DNA of 64,000 nucleotides from an uncultured Pirellula sp. (GTDB lineage: Bacteria > Planctomycetota > Planctomycetia > Pirellulales > Pirellulaceae): contig CAIOHR010000055.1 of assembly GCA_903858115.1 (NCBI GenBank), positions 1-64,000 on the forward strand, given 5' to 3'. Made by a program: the position numbers and the translations under genes. The number at the start of each line of letters is the position of its first letter. Within the stretch, counting starts at the first letter, position 1. This document shows, piece after piece, positions 1 to 9,900 of this stretch. Under the pieces are notes generated by a model. That model searched no databases, was not told where the DNA came from, and was given only the letters and a program-made list of their open reading frames with translations.

Positions 1-384
1 GGACCGCGAATTGCACGTGATGGGTGGCTGGCACCGCTTGCGTTGAATCCGCGGGTTACGGGTCCTGCGGTGAATAAGGATGGGGTGCGTGCGAGCGATA
101 AGGGGTTTCTGGATATGAGCCTAGAGGACTATATGGCATTGTTGTATTGGACTGGGAGACAGGGGCGTGAGGACAAGAATGGAAAAATCACGGCTGACCA
201 TGCACCGATTTTGGCGAAGCTGGGGATTGCTGAGGGGATGTGGTGCGATTTGGTATGGAACTTTAAGCGATACTTTGGCAGGAGTCGCGGGCCGGGTTCA
301 CCGGATCGGATGCGAGAGGAATCGATCTTGGGGGTAAGAAAGTTCCAGCCGGGGCAGAAGAAAGTCCGCAAGTGTTTTGTTTGA
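1..384 (+). CDS. Y1/REP-associated transposase, C-terminal part (cut by window edge)
   Basis: The reading frame is open from base 1 to the stop at 382-384, so the gene begins left of the window; an internal TTG at 43 is only an apparent start. The visible part reads like the C-terminal region of large IS200-like (Y1) or REP-associated tyrosine transposases: a SLEDYMALLYWTGRQ helix, a DKNGKI turn, then P-I-L-x-K-L-G-I and W-C-D-L-V with F-K-R-Y-F-G. That order (T/SLEDY.., W-T-G-R, DK-x-G, PIL-x-RLG, W, FGR) is the one I know from the tail of this family. The catalytic HUH and Tyr region would lie outside the window, so activity cannot be judged. Assignment rests on motif recall, not a search. 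Confidence 0.6.
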   Translation, partial: GPRIARDGWLAPLALNPRVTGPAVNKDGVRASDKGFLDMSLEDYMALLYWTGRQGREDKNGKITADHAPILAKLGIAEGMWCDLVWNFKRYFGRSRGPGSPDRMREESILGVRKFQPGQKKVRKCFV

Positions 385-525
385 TCTCTTTTGGTTCAAT
401 GTGATCGCGTTGACATGACAACAATGCATCACCTTTTCTTTACCAGAGGCTTGATGATGGAATAGCATTACGGAGAAACCTATTTTATCCCCTAGGTTTA
501 CCGTTGTTCTCTTTGAATCCTCAAT

Positions 526-1584
526 CTACCGATCGATTTTTCTATAGTTAGGGAACTCGGAATCGTGCTGTTGCGTAATGAAGATTGCTTGGTCGAGTGG
601 AAGGGAAGGCCAGTGATCGTATGAAGCATCTGCTCCCAAGATAGCAAGTGCGGTAGCACCTGCATCGGCATCAATCGCATGTTTTGCGATCACTGTAACG
701 CTCTGTCTTCCCTCCACAGGCGTTCCTCGGGTTGGATCGAACAAGTGGCTGTAGCGCCGACCGTCGATTTCAGCAGACTGATACAAATCCCCCGAAGTTG
801 TCACAGCACAATTTCGCAGAGTCAATCGCAGCAGCGGTGGAGCTTTCTTGGATATTCCAGCGACATTAATCGACCAACCGTTCCTTTCTGGTGGTGGATC
901 GCTCACGAGTACGTCTCCACCCGCGTCGATGAGAGCACTTTGGATTCCGTTGGCAACCAACCCTTCCATCATTCGATCAAGCAAGTATCCAGTAGCGATG
1001 CCTGCGACATCCAACACGGTTCCTGATTGACGAAACGCGATGGTTGGTCCGACATCTTTATCGACTCTGAATTCGACATTGCCCCAACCAGACATCGACC
1101 TCGCTGCAATTATCTCTGTCTCTGTCGGGAGTGATTTCTTTTTTCTCGCCGCTCGCCATGTAGCTATCAAGCAGCCATTCGTTATGTCGAATCTACCGTG
1201 GCTAAGTTCCATCCAGCGTTTTGATTCGATCAAAACGTTGGCCAGCGGTTGGCTTAATGCCACTCGTTCGTTCGCAGGTAACGAAGCAAGCTTCGACACT
1301 TCGCTGGTCGGGTCGTAGTTATTGAGCGGCGCAGAGAGGTCTTCAAGCTTCTTCAGCGATGCCGTGATCGCTTTGGTCGCATGTTCCTCGCTAGCAGCAT
1401 AAACAACGATATCAAGATTCGAACCCATCGATGGAGCGGAATACTCAAATCGCTTTTGCGTCGCCTCTTGAGCGAGTAACAACGCTGATGGCAAACAATC
1501 GAACGTCAGGATGAGAGAAACGACAATCGCAATGCCGCCACAGTAATCACTGATGTTGCTGGGTCTTTGCATGAAATGAGTCAT
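526..1584 (-). CDS. apbE: FAD:protein FMN transferase (ApbE family), exported
   Basis: ApbE enzymes covalently attach FMN from FAD to Thr/Ser of partner flavoproteins on the outer side of the cytoplasmic membrane, using Mg2+. The 352-residue protein starts with a basic segment and a hydrophobic stretch (residues about 16-37) ending near LLAQ, consistent with export. Family marks are present in order: SMGSNLDIVVYA, LDVAGIATGYLLDRMM, ALIDAGGDV, TTSGDLYQ, RRYSHLFDPTRGTPV and the metal-binding D-A-D-A-GATALAIL. The length matches the family. It is transcribed divergently from the PQQ-propeller gene starting near 1810. No FMN-binding partner (NqrC/RnfG type) is visible in the window, so its substrate is unknown. 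Confidence 0.9.
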   Translation of the reverse strand: MTHFMQRPSNISDYCGGIAIVVSLILTFDCLPSALLLAQEATQKRFEYSAPSMGSNLDIVVYAASEEHATKAITASLKKLEDLSAPLNNYDPTSEVSKLASLPANERVALSQPLANVLIESKRWMELSHGRFDITNGCLIATWRAARKKKSLPTETEIIAARSMSGWGNVEFRVDKDVGPTIAFRQSGTVLDVAGIATGYLLDRMMEGLVANGIQSALIDAGGDVLVSDPPPERNGWSINVAGISKKAPPLLRLTLRNCAVTTSGDLYQSAEIDGRRYSHLFDPTRGTPVEGRQSVTVIAKHAIDADAGATALAILGADASYDHWPSLPLDQAIFITQQHDSEFPNYRKIDR

Positions 1585-1809
1585 TTCCTGTGTTTCGGGA
1601 GTGCGAACGCTTGATGCGGTTGTAGGGAAGTGGTTGTGCAGCGGCGGTCCTGTCGATCTGCGAGATATGAATTCTTAGTGAACACGGATGCAGGTTCACC
1701 ATTACAATGCTTCGATCTGATAAAATCCAGAAAAGATGGATACGAATTAGAAGCAATTTGGAATTCGTCTCCTCGCCCAGGTATTCTAGCCACCAAATTT
1801 GATAATGGA

Positions 1810-4800
1810 ATGCGCATGCTAACCACACACTGGACTCGGACTGCCTTATTGATATTCGTCGCAGCTGGATCGAGTTTTTCTCAGCTTTGTTCGTATGGCT
1901 CGGACTCGGAAGGGGCGGAGTGGACATCTTATTTGAACGGGAGTGATCGAGCTGGGGCGACAAAAGCGACGTTGCCGAAAGATCTAAAATTGTCATGGAC
2001 TTACCGGTCGCAGGCCAAGCCAGAAAAAGCTTGGTCTGGTTCGCGAACGACGCCTATCGAGGGGCACATCATGTTGCCTCGCGTTACATTCGACGCTTCT
2101 CCGCAATTGATCCTTTCCAAGGGTAAAGTCTACTTCGGAAGCACTGTCGATCACAAACTGCATTGCTTTGATGCAGCAACAGGAACACCCGTTTGGTCGT
2201 TCTACACGGATGGGCCGATTCGGTTGGCACCGACGCTCGCACACGGACACGTCTACTTTGGTTCAGACGACGGTTATGTTTATTGCTTGAACGCGGCTGA
2301 CGGTGCATTGCGTTGGAGTATGCGAGTCGGGCCCAAAGACGATCGATTGCTTTCTCGCGGTGAAATGATCTCAAGATGGCCAGTCCGCACCGGAGTTCTC
2401 GTCGACGGCAACACTGCTTACTTTGGGGCTGGTGTGTTTCCGCACGAGTCTGTGTATCTCTGTGCCGCCGATGCCTTGACCGGCAATCTACTTTGGAAGA
2501 ATGACCGCATTAGTCAAGAAGATGCCGGGAGAAATGATCTTTCTCCACAAGGTTACTTGCTAGGCAATGACAAACATTTGTATGTTCCTTCGGGGCGCTC
2601 GCTGCCGGTCGCTTTCTCGAAGGAAACGGGAGAAATTGTATTCCAACGCAAATATTCGTGGCGGACAGACGCTGGTGGTGTGGTGGGTGGCACCAAGGCT
2701 GTTCTGGGCGATGGTCAAGTCTATGCGGGTGGGCCTCACCATTTCCTCGCGATGGACGAGAACGATGGAAGCCTCGGTGCAGGTTACATTGGCGGACGGC
2801 TCATGGTCTTGACGGATGGCAACGCCTTCCTGTTGGATGGCACCAAAGTTTTTAGTGTCAATCGTGCAGAGCATGCCGAAGCCAGTAAGAAAAAACAAGA
2901 ATGGTTTTTGAAATCGCGAGCGGTCGCAAAAGATCCTGATCGATTGGCTGAAGCGCAAGGCAAGATAAAGGAGTATGCGGGTGTTGGAGTTCTCTGGGAG
3001 TATCCCTGTGAACTAGATGGCACCATGATTGCCACGCAGAACTTGGTCATCGTCGGTGGCAAAGACAAAGTCGTAGCGATCGACCGGAATAGTGGCGAAT
3101 TAGCGTTTGAAAAGCAAGTTCAAGGGAACGCGATGGGGCTCGCGGCAACCGATGGGTACCTGGCCGTGAGCACCGACGAGGGATACATTTATTGTTTCTC
3201 TTCAACGGGTGCCAGCGAGTCCAAGCAATGGCCACAGCCATTCACCGAAGCGTTCGCGAAGGACGATGTGTCGGAGTACTATCAACAGACTGCCCAAGAG
3301 ATTCTCAGTGTTTCTGGGCAACGCACCGGTTATTGCTTGGTTCTCGGTAGCGAGGATGGGCGACTCGCTTACGAGCTGGCAAAGCAAAGCGATCTTATGG
3401 TCATCGGGGTCGAGCCAGATGCCGAGAAGGTGCGTTCGTCTCGACTCACACTGGAGAGAGCGGGTTTGCATGCAACCGAAGCGACCATCGTTCACTCTCA
3501 GTTCGATCAGTTGCCTTTCTCGAACTACTTTGCGAATTTGGTTGTCTCGGACACGCATTTGACAACGGGTGAAGTGCCATGCGATGCCGAGTTGGTATCT
3601 CGTTTTCTGAAGCCATGCGGCGGCGTTGCCATATTGGGGCAACCCGCTAGCACCAAATTGCAAAGACCCATGAATCAGAACGCAACGGCCGATTGGGTAG
3701 ACCGATTGTACCGATTGCATGAAGGGGAAGTTAGTTCGGTTCAAGGTTGGAAACTGCAGCGACGCGGCAAGTTGCCTGGTGCTGGAGAATGGACGCATCA
3801 ATATGGCAATGCCGCGAACACTTCCTTTGCCAACGATCAACGGATCCGCGATGGGTTGGGAGTTCTATGGTATGGCGATCCGGGACCAAGTGCGATGATC
3901 AACCGACACGAAGCCGCTGGAGCTCCACTCTCCACGAACGGTCGAATGTTTATTCAAGGGACCGATAGCATCATGGCTTACGATGCCTACAACGGCAACT
4001 TCCTATGGGACGTGAAGAACCCTGGCGCGATTCGAACGGGCGTATTCAATAATCGTGAAACGCATAATTTGGCAGCCACGGATGAAGTTCTCTTCATGGC
4101 GATCGGAAAGGTATGCCAAGCGTTGGATGGAGCCAGTGGCAAGCTGGTTCATGAGTACAAAACACCTTCGTCCCCGGATGGAATTGAGCGTAACTGGGCT
4201 TACGTGGCCTGCGATCGGAATCAATTGTTTGGCACCAGTACGATCCGACAAGAGTTGGAAGAGAAGATGCGTCGTCGCGGGTTGACCGTCACGAGCCAAA
4301 CCGATGGCATCTTTGCATACGACACGACAACTCATGAATTGTTGTGGACGTATCGTGGCAAGAATTTGTTGCACACGACGATCGCTTTGGGGCCAGAGCA
4401 TGTTTACTTTATCGATAGTTCGATTACCCCCGAAGCGCGTCAAGAGCTTTATCGACGCGACAAAGGGGAGTTGAAGAATCTTTCGGAAGGCGACGCACTG
4501 AAAGCAGAGCAAGAGATGAAGGCGTTGGATGTCCGATTGGCGGTCGCTTTGGATCGCAAGACGGGAGAAAAATTATGGGAACATCCTGTGGATGTGACGG
4601 ACACAACGAACGTCAGTGCGGGTGGTGGAAGTTTGACCGTGATGTACGCCGATGGCAAGTTGCTGTTGTGCGGAGCCAATGCGAATGGTCACTATTGGAA
4701 ACAGTTTCTTGCAGGTGAGTTTGAGAAGCGTAAGTTATTGGTTCTTGATGCGACCAATGGAGAACAGCTTTGGACAAAGAATGCAAACTACATGAACCGG

Positions 4801-5745
4801 CCAACGATCGTCGAAGGCAAGGTTTTTGCGGAGCCATGGGCATTTGAGTTAGCAACAGGCGAGACGATCAAACGACCGCATCCGCTGACCGCCGAGGAGA
4901 GCGATTGGAGATTCAGCCGACCTGGTCACCATTGTGGTATTGTGACCGCGACGCCGAACATGATGTTCTTTCGATCGGGTTTCATCGGCTATTACGATAT
5001 CTATCAGGACAGCGGTACCAAACACTTTGCTGGCCAGCGGTTGGGATGTTGGGTCAATGCGATTCCAGGCAACGGATTGGTGATGATTCCGGAAGCGAGC
5101 GCGGGTTGCGTTTGTCAATTTTCTATCGCATCGACTGTCGTGCTCGAGCCGAAGTCCGAGAGCAAGTCTTGGGGTATCTTCAGTGCCGTAGGAGATCCGA
5201 CTCCAGTCAAACGCATGGGTATCAATCTAGGTGCACCTGGCGACCGAAAAGATGCTGCTCGTCAAGAGTGGTTGGGTTATCCAAGACCCAAGGCTGTAGA
5301 GCGGCTTGAGTTTGTATTTGATATTCAGGCTCGATTCAGCGAGGGTGGTGGTTGGTACAGCCGCAATCCAGATTCGGTTCAAACGGGCTCCAAGGAGATG
5401 GATTGGATTGTGGCATCGGGATCAAAGGGGCTAGAGTATTGTTCGATTCCTTTGCTAGGAAAAGACGATGGACCAGCGAAATACAACGTAAAGCTGCTCT
5501 TTTCGGAAATGACTCCCGAGCAAGTTGCCGGAGTGACGATCCGATTGAATGGTCAGACGTTGGATAGTTCGACCCAAAAAACGAACGTAAATGTCGATTC
5601 TGTGACAACCGTTGTCAGTCGAACCTTTTCGTCTGTGCCCGTAGAGAATAACCTAGTAATGGAATTCCAACCCACCGTCGGCACACTTCCTACCCTAGCC
5701 GCCATCGAAATTACACGCGAGGATGCGTCAGCGAAGAAACCATGA
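1810..5745 (+). CDS. Secreted PQQ-like beta-propeller protein with inserted methyltransferase-like domain
   Basis: About 1311 residues from the ATG at 1810; the frame is open upstream to 1630, but MRMLTTHWTRTALLIFVAAG is a good signal peptide and ATG 1816 is an alternative. Residues about 25-480 form a PQQ/BamB-like propeller with blades such as LHCFDAATGTPVWSF and VYCLNAADGALRW. Residues about 490-640 resemble a Rossmann SAM methyltransferase: YCLVLGSEDGRLAYELA (motif I), VIGVEPD (acidic end of strand 2), then a VVSDTHL-type strand and FLKPCGGVAIL. A second propeller follows (GEWTHQYGNAANTSF, IMAYDAYNGNFLWD), then a G-C-V-C-Q-F motif and a C-terminal beta-rich module with GAPGDRKD that resembles malectin-like domains. 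Its stop overlaps the next gene by ATGA. A paralogue lies at 6938. Function unknown; sensing or assembly at the cell surface is only inferred. Confidence 0.85.
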   Translation: MRMLTTHWTRTALLIFVAAGSSFSQLCSYGSDSEGAEWTSYLNGSDRAGATKATLPKDLKLSWTYRSQAKPEKAWSGSRTTPIEGHIMLPRVTFDASPQLILSKGKVYFGSTVDHKLHCFDAATGTPVWSFYTDGPIRLAPTLAHGHVYFGSDDGYVYCLNAADGALRWSMRVGPKDDRLLSRGEMISRWPVRTGVLVDGNTAYFGAGVFPHESVYLCAADALTGNLLWKNDRISQEDAGRNDLSPQGYLLGNDKHLYVPSGRSLPVAFSKETGEIVFQRKYSWRTDAGGVVGGTKAVLGDGQVYAGGPHHFLAMDENDGSLGAGYIGGRLMVLTDGNAFLLDGTKVFSVNRAEHAEASKKKQEWFLKSRAVAKDPDRLAEAQGKIKEYAGVGVLWEYPCELDGTMIATQNLVIVGGKDKVVAIDRNSGELAFEKQVQGNAMGLAATDGYLAVSTDEGYIYCFSSTGASESKQWPQPFTEAFAKDDVSEYYQQTAQEILSVSGQRTGYCLVLGSEDGRLAYELAKQSDLMVIGVEPDAEKVRSSRLTLERAGLHATEATIVHSQFDQLPFSNYFANLVVSDTHLTTGEVPCDAELVSRFLKPCGGVAILGQPASTKLQRPMNQNATADWVDRLYRLHEGEVSSVQGWKLQRRGKLPGAGEWTHQYGNAANTSFANDQRIRDGLGVLWYGDPGPSAMINRHEAAGAPLSTNGRMFIQGTDSIMAYDAYNGNFLWDVKNPGAIRTGVFNNRETHNLAATDEVLFMAIGKVCQALDGASGKLVHEYKTPSSPDGIERNWAYVACDRNQLFGTSTIRQELEEKMRRRGLTVTSQTDGIFAYDTTTHELLWTYRGKNLLHTTIALGPEHVYFIDSSITPEARQELYRRDKGELKNLSEGDALKAEQEMKALDVRLAVALDRKTGEKLWEHPVDVTDTTNVSAGGGSLTVMYADGKLLLCGANANGHYWKQFLAGEFEKRKLLVLDATNGEQLWTKNANYMNRPTIVEGKVFAEPWAFELATGETIKRPHPLTAEESDWRFSRPGHHCGIVTATPNMMFFRSGFIGYYDIYQDSGTKHFAGQRLGCWVNAIPGNGLVMIPEASAGCVCQFSIASTVVLEPKSESKSWGIFSAVGDPTPVKRMGINLGAPGDRKDAARQEWLGYPRPKAVERLEFVFDIQARFSEGGGWYSRNPDSVQTGSKEMDWIVASGSKGLEYCSIPLLGKDDGPAKYNVKLLFSEMTPEQVAGVTIRLNGQTLDSSTQKTNVNVDSVTTVVSRTFSSVPVENNLVMEFQPTVGTLPTLAAIEITREDASAKKP

Positions 5746-6749
5746 AAACTAGGACATCACCCTGGAATCGATCTACGGTTTATGCTGCTTGCATTGCCGT
5801 TGTGTTTGCTTCGACAGCCATTGCTTGTCAGGTTCCCGTTTTTCGATACGCACTCGAGAGATGGAATCCGGATCGCTACAAACTGCTCGTTCTGACGGAG
5901 AGCGACGCGGGGGAAGAGGTCCGACAGTTGGTCAAGCCTTTGCAATCAAGTAAGCACACGGCAAGTCACATGGAGGTCGAGTTTGTCGACATGGCTAAAG
6001 TGAAAGATGAGCGACTCAAGAAGCTGTGGACATCGCAACGCTCGGGAGATCATCCGCTGGCGATTGCGCTTTACCCCTCGAAAGCGACGGCTTTGCGGGA
6101 TCAAGTCGCGTATGTTGCTCCGCTGACCAAAGAATCGAGCCAGTTTCTGATCACGTCTCCAGCGAGGAGTGAGATTGCAACGCGACTGTCTAATGGTGAT
6201 TCTGCAGTGTGGATCCTATTGGAGTCTGGAAGCCGAGCGAAAGATGATGAAGCATTTCAATCGCTCGAGCAGCAATTGGCTCTGGATGCACCGTGGCTCA
6301 AGGTACCGACGCCCGAAGAACTTGAAGTCAAGGCGGACGTTCTCGAGCGTGTCAAGATACGGCTTCAGATCAAGTTCTCCGTGATACGCGTGAAGCGAGA
6401 TGATCCGAAAGAGCAATTGTTAATTCAAAGTTTGTTGGGAAGCGAGCCTGATCTTCGTGAATACGATGAACCTATTGCGTTTCCAGTCTTTGGTCGAGGG
6501 TTGGTGCTTTACGGTTTGGTTGGCAAAGGAATCGCTTCCGATACCATCCGAGCAGCATCGTCGTTTATCGCGGGTCCTTGTTCATGCCAAGTGAAAGAGC
6601 AAAACCCTGGTTTCGATTTACTTTTGGATTTCGATTGGGATCGCGCGGTGGGTGACACTTTGATTAGCCAACCGATTCCTGGCACCGGAGCGGCTCCGAA
6701 GCTTCTGGCCATACCGCCAGGAAGCAAGGCGAAGACGGATAAGAATTAG
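5742..6749 (+). CDS. Conserved secreted protein with CQVPVFRYALERW motif, function unknown
   Basis: The 335-residue protein starts at the ATG of an ATGA overlap with the preceding propeller gene, so the two are probably translationally coupled. It has an N-terminal hydrophobic signal (residues about 12-28) ending A-I-A-C, so Cys29 could be lipidated although the -3 residue is Ala rather than Leu. Directly after comes Q-V-P-V-F-R-Y-A-L-E-R-W, a signature I associate with planctomycete and verrucomicrobial secreted proteins. Near the C terminus are G-L-V-G-K-G-I and GPCSCQVKEQNPGFDLL, with a Cys-Ser-Cys pair that could bind metal or be redox active. No enzyme family is recognisable. Position between two propeller paralogues suggests one functional unit with them. 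Confidence 0.75.
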   Translation: MKTRTSPWNRSTVYAACIAVVFASTAIACQVPVFRYALERWNPDRYKLLVLTESDAGEEVRQLVKPLQSSKHTASHMEVEFVDMAKVKDERLKKLWTSQRSGDHPLAIALYPSKATALRDQVAYVAPLTKESSQFLITSPARSEIATRLSNGDSAVWILLESGSRAKDDEAFQSLEQQLALDAPWLKVPTPEELEVKADVLERVKIRLQIKFSVIRVKRDDPKEQLLIQSLLGSEPDLREYDEPIAFPVFGRGLVLYGLVGKGIASDTIRAASSFIAGPCSCQVKEQNPGFDLLLDFDWDRAVGDTLISQPIPGTGAAPKLLAIPPGSKAKTDKN

Positions 6750-6767
6750 TTGGATCTTTGTGATTTA

Positions 6768-6787
6768 GTTAGCGGCACAACGCTAAC
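6768..6787. terminator. Small stem-loop after the 5742-6749 gene
   Basis: Arms GTTAGCG (6768-6774) and CGCTAAC (6781-6787) are perfectly complementary around a 6-base loop, 19 bases after the stop codon. There is no clear T-tract afterwards, so it may be a weak terminator or an mRNA-stabilising hairpin. Confidence 0.35.
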
Positions 6788-6808
6788 TGCTGGTAATCGC
6801 ACGAAAGA

Positions 6809-6934
6809 AAAACGGCGGCTAGCGCCAGGCCGCTCACAAGAAGATGAATGCAAAACGGCGGCTAGCGCCACGCCGCTCACAAGAAGATGAAAGAAAAACG
6901 GCGGCTAGCGCCAGGCCGCTCACAAGAAGATGAA
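6809..6934. repeat. Three tandem REP-like units, period 43 bp
   Basis: Units begin near 6809, 6852 and 6895, each about 40 bases starting AAAACGGCGGCTAGCGCC and ending GCTCACAAGAAGATGAA. Each unit contains a GCGGC...GCCGC inverted pair around TAGCGCC. Copies 1 and 3 agree almost perfectly; copy 2 has CACGCC for CAGGCC and a diverged spacer. The array fills the gap between the 335-residue protein gene and the second propeller gene, and its last unit runs into the open frame upstream of the ATG at 6938, which argues for that ATG as the true start. It is compatible with REP/BIME-like repeats mobilised in trans by Y1 transposases such as the one at the left edge. Confidence 0.8.
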
Positions 6935-6937
6935 AAC

Positions 6938-9900
6938 ATGAACGTTCTACGAAAAGTGTTGTTGTGGTCGCAAGTATTGCTTGTCGCGTCGATTAGCATC
7001 AGCCTGCAGTTGCAAGGCGCTAGTCTATTCGGCGGAGAAGACTGGCCTATGTGGCGTTACGATGCGTCTAGGTCGGCAGCATCACCGAACAAGATTCCCG
7101 AATCCCTATCGCCATTGTGGACCCGTACATTTTCTCCCAGGCAACCGGTTTGGGACGATCCGCTCAACCAAGACTTGATGTCGTACGATAGTCTGTTCGA
7201 ACCGATTGTATTGGGGAACCGTTTGATTGTGGGTTTCAACGATCAAGATAAATTGATCGCGATGGATACAACCTCCGGGGAGAACCTATGGACTTTCTTC
7301 GCAGAAGCCCCGATCCGATTGGCCACAGTAGGTTGGAGAGATCGAGTGTTTGTTTGCAGCGATGACGGATACCTCTATTGCTTGAATGCAGCCGACGGCA
7401 AAGTCGTATGGAAGCACCACGGAGCACCAAATAGTCAGCATGCGATTGGAAATCGTCGTTTGACTTCTGCATGGCCCGCCCGGGGTGGTCCGGTAATCAA
7501 AGATGATACTGTTTATTATGCTGCGAGTATCTGGCCTTTTATGGGGACATTTCTCTATGCATTGGACGCCGAGTCTGGAAGAATCAAGTGGGTGAATGAC
7601 AGCACCGGTTCTCAGTACATGAAGCAACCGCATAGCGCACCCGCGTTTGCAGGCGTAGCACCGCAAGGAGCATTGGTGGCAACCGACCGCTTGTTGATCG
7701 TGCCAGGCGGACGGAGTGTTCCAGCCGTCTTTGACCGAGCGAGTGGGGAGATGAAGTACTTTGAGTTGAACGCGGGAGGCAAAGGGAACGGAGGTGCATT
7801 TGTTACAGCAGATGCGACGCATTTCTACGTTCACACGCGATTGAAAGGAACGCGCGCATTTCATTTAGGCACCGGGCTCAAGACTGCGTTTGCGCCCAAC
7901 GAACCGGTTGTTGTTGGCGATTACTTGTTTTCGGCGGAAATGGCTGAGGGGCGGGCTGTCATCCGAGCTTATCCCGCATCGTTGGAGGATGATAAAGCCA
8001 GAGAGCCGCTCTGGTCTATCGATGCTGATGGAACGAACGATCTGATTTTGGCGGGGGACCATTTGATCGCCGCTGGAAGCAAAACACTTAGTGTCATTCG
8101 ACGTCCCGACTTCGATGCCGGCTCCATGACTGGCGGGCAAGTGGTTTCAACCATACCGACCGAATCATCCATTGGTCGTTTATTGGTTGCGGATCGAAAG
8201 CTCTTTGGTATCTCGGAGAATGGAAGCATCACCGCGTTTGGCGAAAGCTCCGTTGCCGTCGCAGCCACCGGAATCGCGGCAGTGAATCAAGAACATGGAA
8301 ACGACGATCGACAAGAGAGCAACGCGTCAGCTGCACGTAAGTTGTTATCGTACGGCGATGCGTCTGGCTATGCTTTTTGGTTTGGGCCTTGCGAAGCTTC
8401 CATGGCGATTGCGATGGGTACGAGCAAATTGTTTGAGCAGTTGGCGATCGTCGATAGTGATACGTTGAGAGTCAATCAGTTGCGAAAGAGTTTGGACGAG
8501 ATCGGTGTGTATGGCCGATTGACTTGCCACGTGAGCACTCCGATGATGTTTCGTCCACCGCAATATGTTGCCAATATGGTGTTCGTTGCGAGGGAGATTT
8601 CGCAGAGCGCCACAGCGAATGACATGCAGTCGATGTACGGTGCCGTGCGACCGTATGGTGGGGTAATGCTTTTGCTCAGTTTGGATACTGAGAAGTTAGC
8701 GGAGTCCATTCGAGCAATGAATTTGGAGCAAGCGAAAGTGGAGATCGTTCCCGAAGGTGTCCTCGTTCGTCGTGAAGGTGCGTTGCCGGGTGCAGCGGAT
8801 TGGACGCATCAATACGGAGACATCGCCAACACGATCAAGTCGAATGACAAACGCGTCAAGCTTCCTTTGGGGGTACTATGGTTTGGAGGAACGAGCAACC
8901 TCGATGTGCTTCCAAGGCACGGTCATGGACCGCCTGAGCAGATCGTGAACGGTCGCGTCTTCATTGAGGGGATCAGCAGCTTAAGTGCTCGAGACGTTTA
9001 TACAGGTAGGCTTCTATGGAAGCGAGAGTTTGGAGACTTGGGGACATTCGACGTTTACTTTGACAATACGTACGAGGAGACTCCGCTGGATCCGAAGTAC
9101 AACCAGGTGCACATTCCAGGTGCGAATGGCCGCGGCACCAACTATGTTGTTACACCCGAGTGCATTTACCTGGTCGTTGGGAATCAATGCAAGATGTTGG
9201 ATCCTGCGACTGGCGATGACAAGGGGCTGATCGAACTACCTGGAAACGAAGATGGAAGCAAAGCGGAGTGGGGCTTCATTGGCGTGTACGATCGTTATCT
9301 GTTGGGTGGCGTTGGATTCGCAAACTACCGCGAGAGTCGAGGTATCGACTTCCCTACTGATAATTTATTGAGCAATTCCAAGAAAGGTTTTGGTTCAAAG
9401 AGCTTGGACAAAGCGGCGAGCAAAGCGATCGTTGCATTTGATCGGCACTCGGGAAAAGAACTATGGCGAGTGGATGCTAAGCATAGCTTTTGGCACAACG
9501 GGATCGTCGCGGGAGGTGATCGCATCTATTGTTTGGATCGCGATCCAAACTCTATTGCAGAAGCTATGAAGCGACGCGGGATCAAAACACCAGGAACGTA
9601 CAGAATCGTCTCGTTCGATGCAGCAACTGGCAAAGAGCTTTGGGAAGTCAAAGAAAAGATATTCGGTACGTGGCTCGGCTATTCGGAGAAGCACGATTTA
9701 CTTTTGCAAGCGGGTTCGCAAGCGAGCGATCGGTTAGCGGATGAAGTTGGTACGGGGATGCGAGTTTATCACGGAAAGGATGGCAAATTAGCCTGGGAAA
9801 GGGACACGCTCAAGTATTCTGGGCCCTGCATCTTGCATCGCGACTCCATCATTACCAATGTCAATTCGTATACGGAGTCTGCTGGCGCATTCGATCTATT

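Noticed and set aside
1630..1809. 60-residue extension of the first propeller protein
   Set aside because: It places a signal peptide inside the protein and lacks protein-like features; ATG 1810 gives a proper secreted start.
3202..3840. 212-residue reverse frame inside the first propeller gene
   Set aside because: Antisense to a well-supported gene, no motifs and no start signal.
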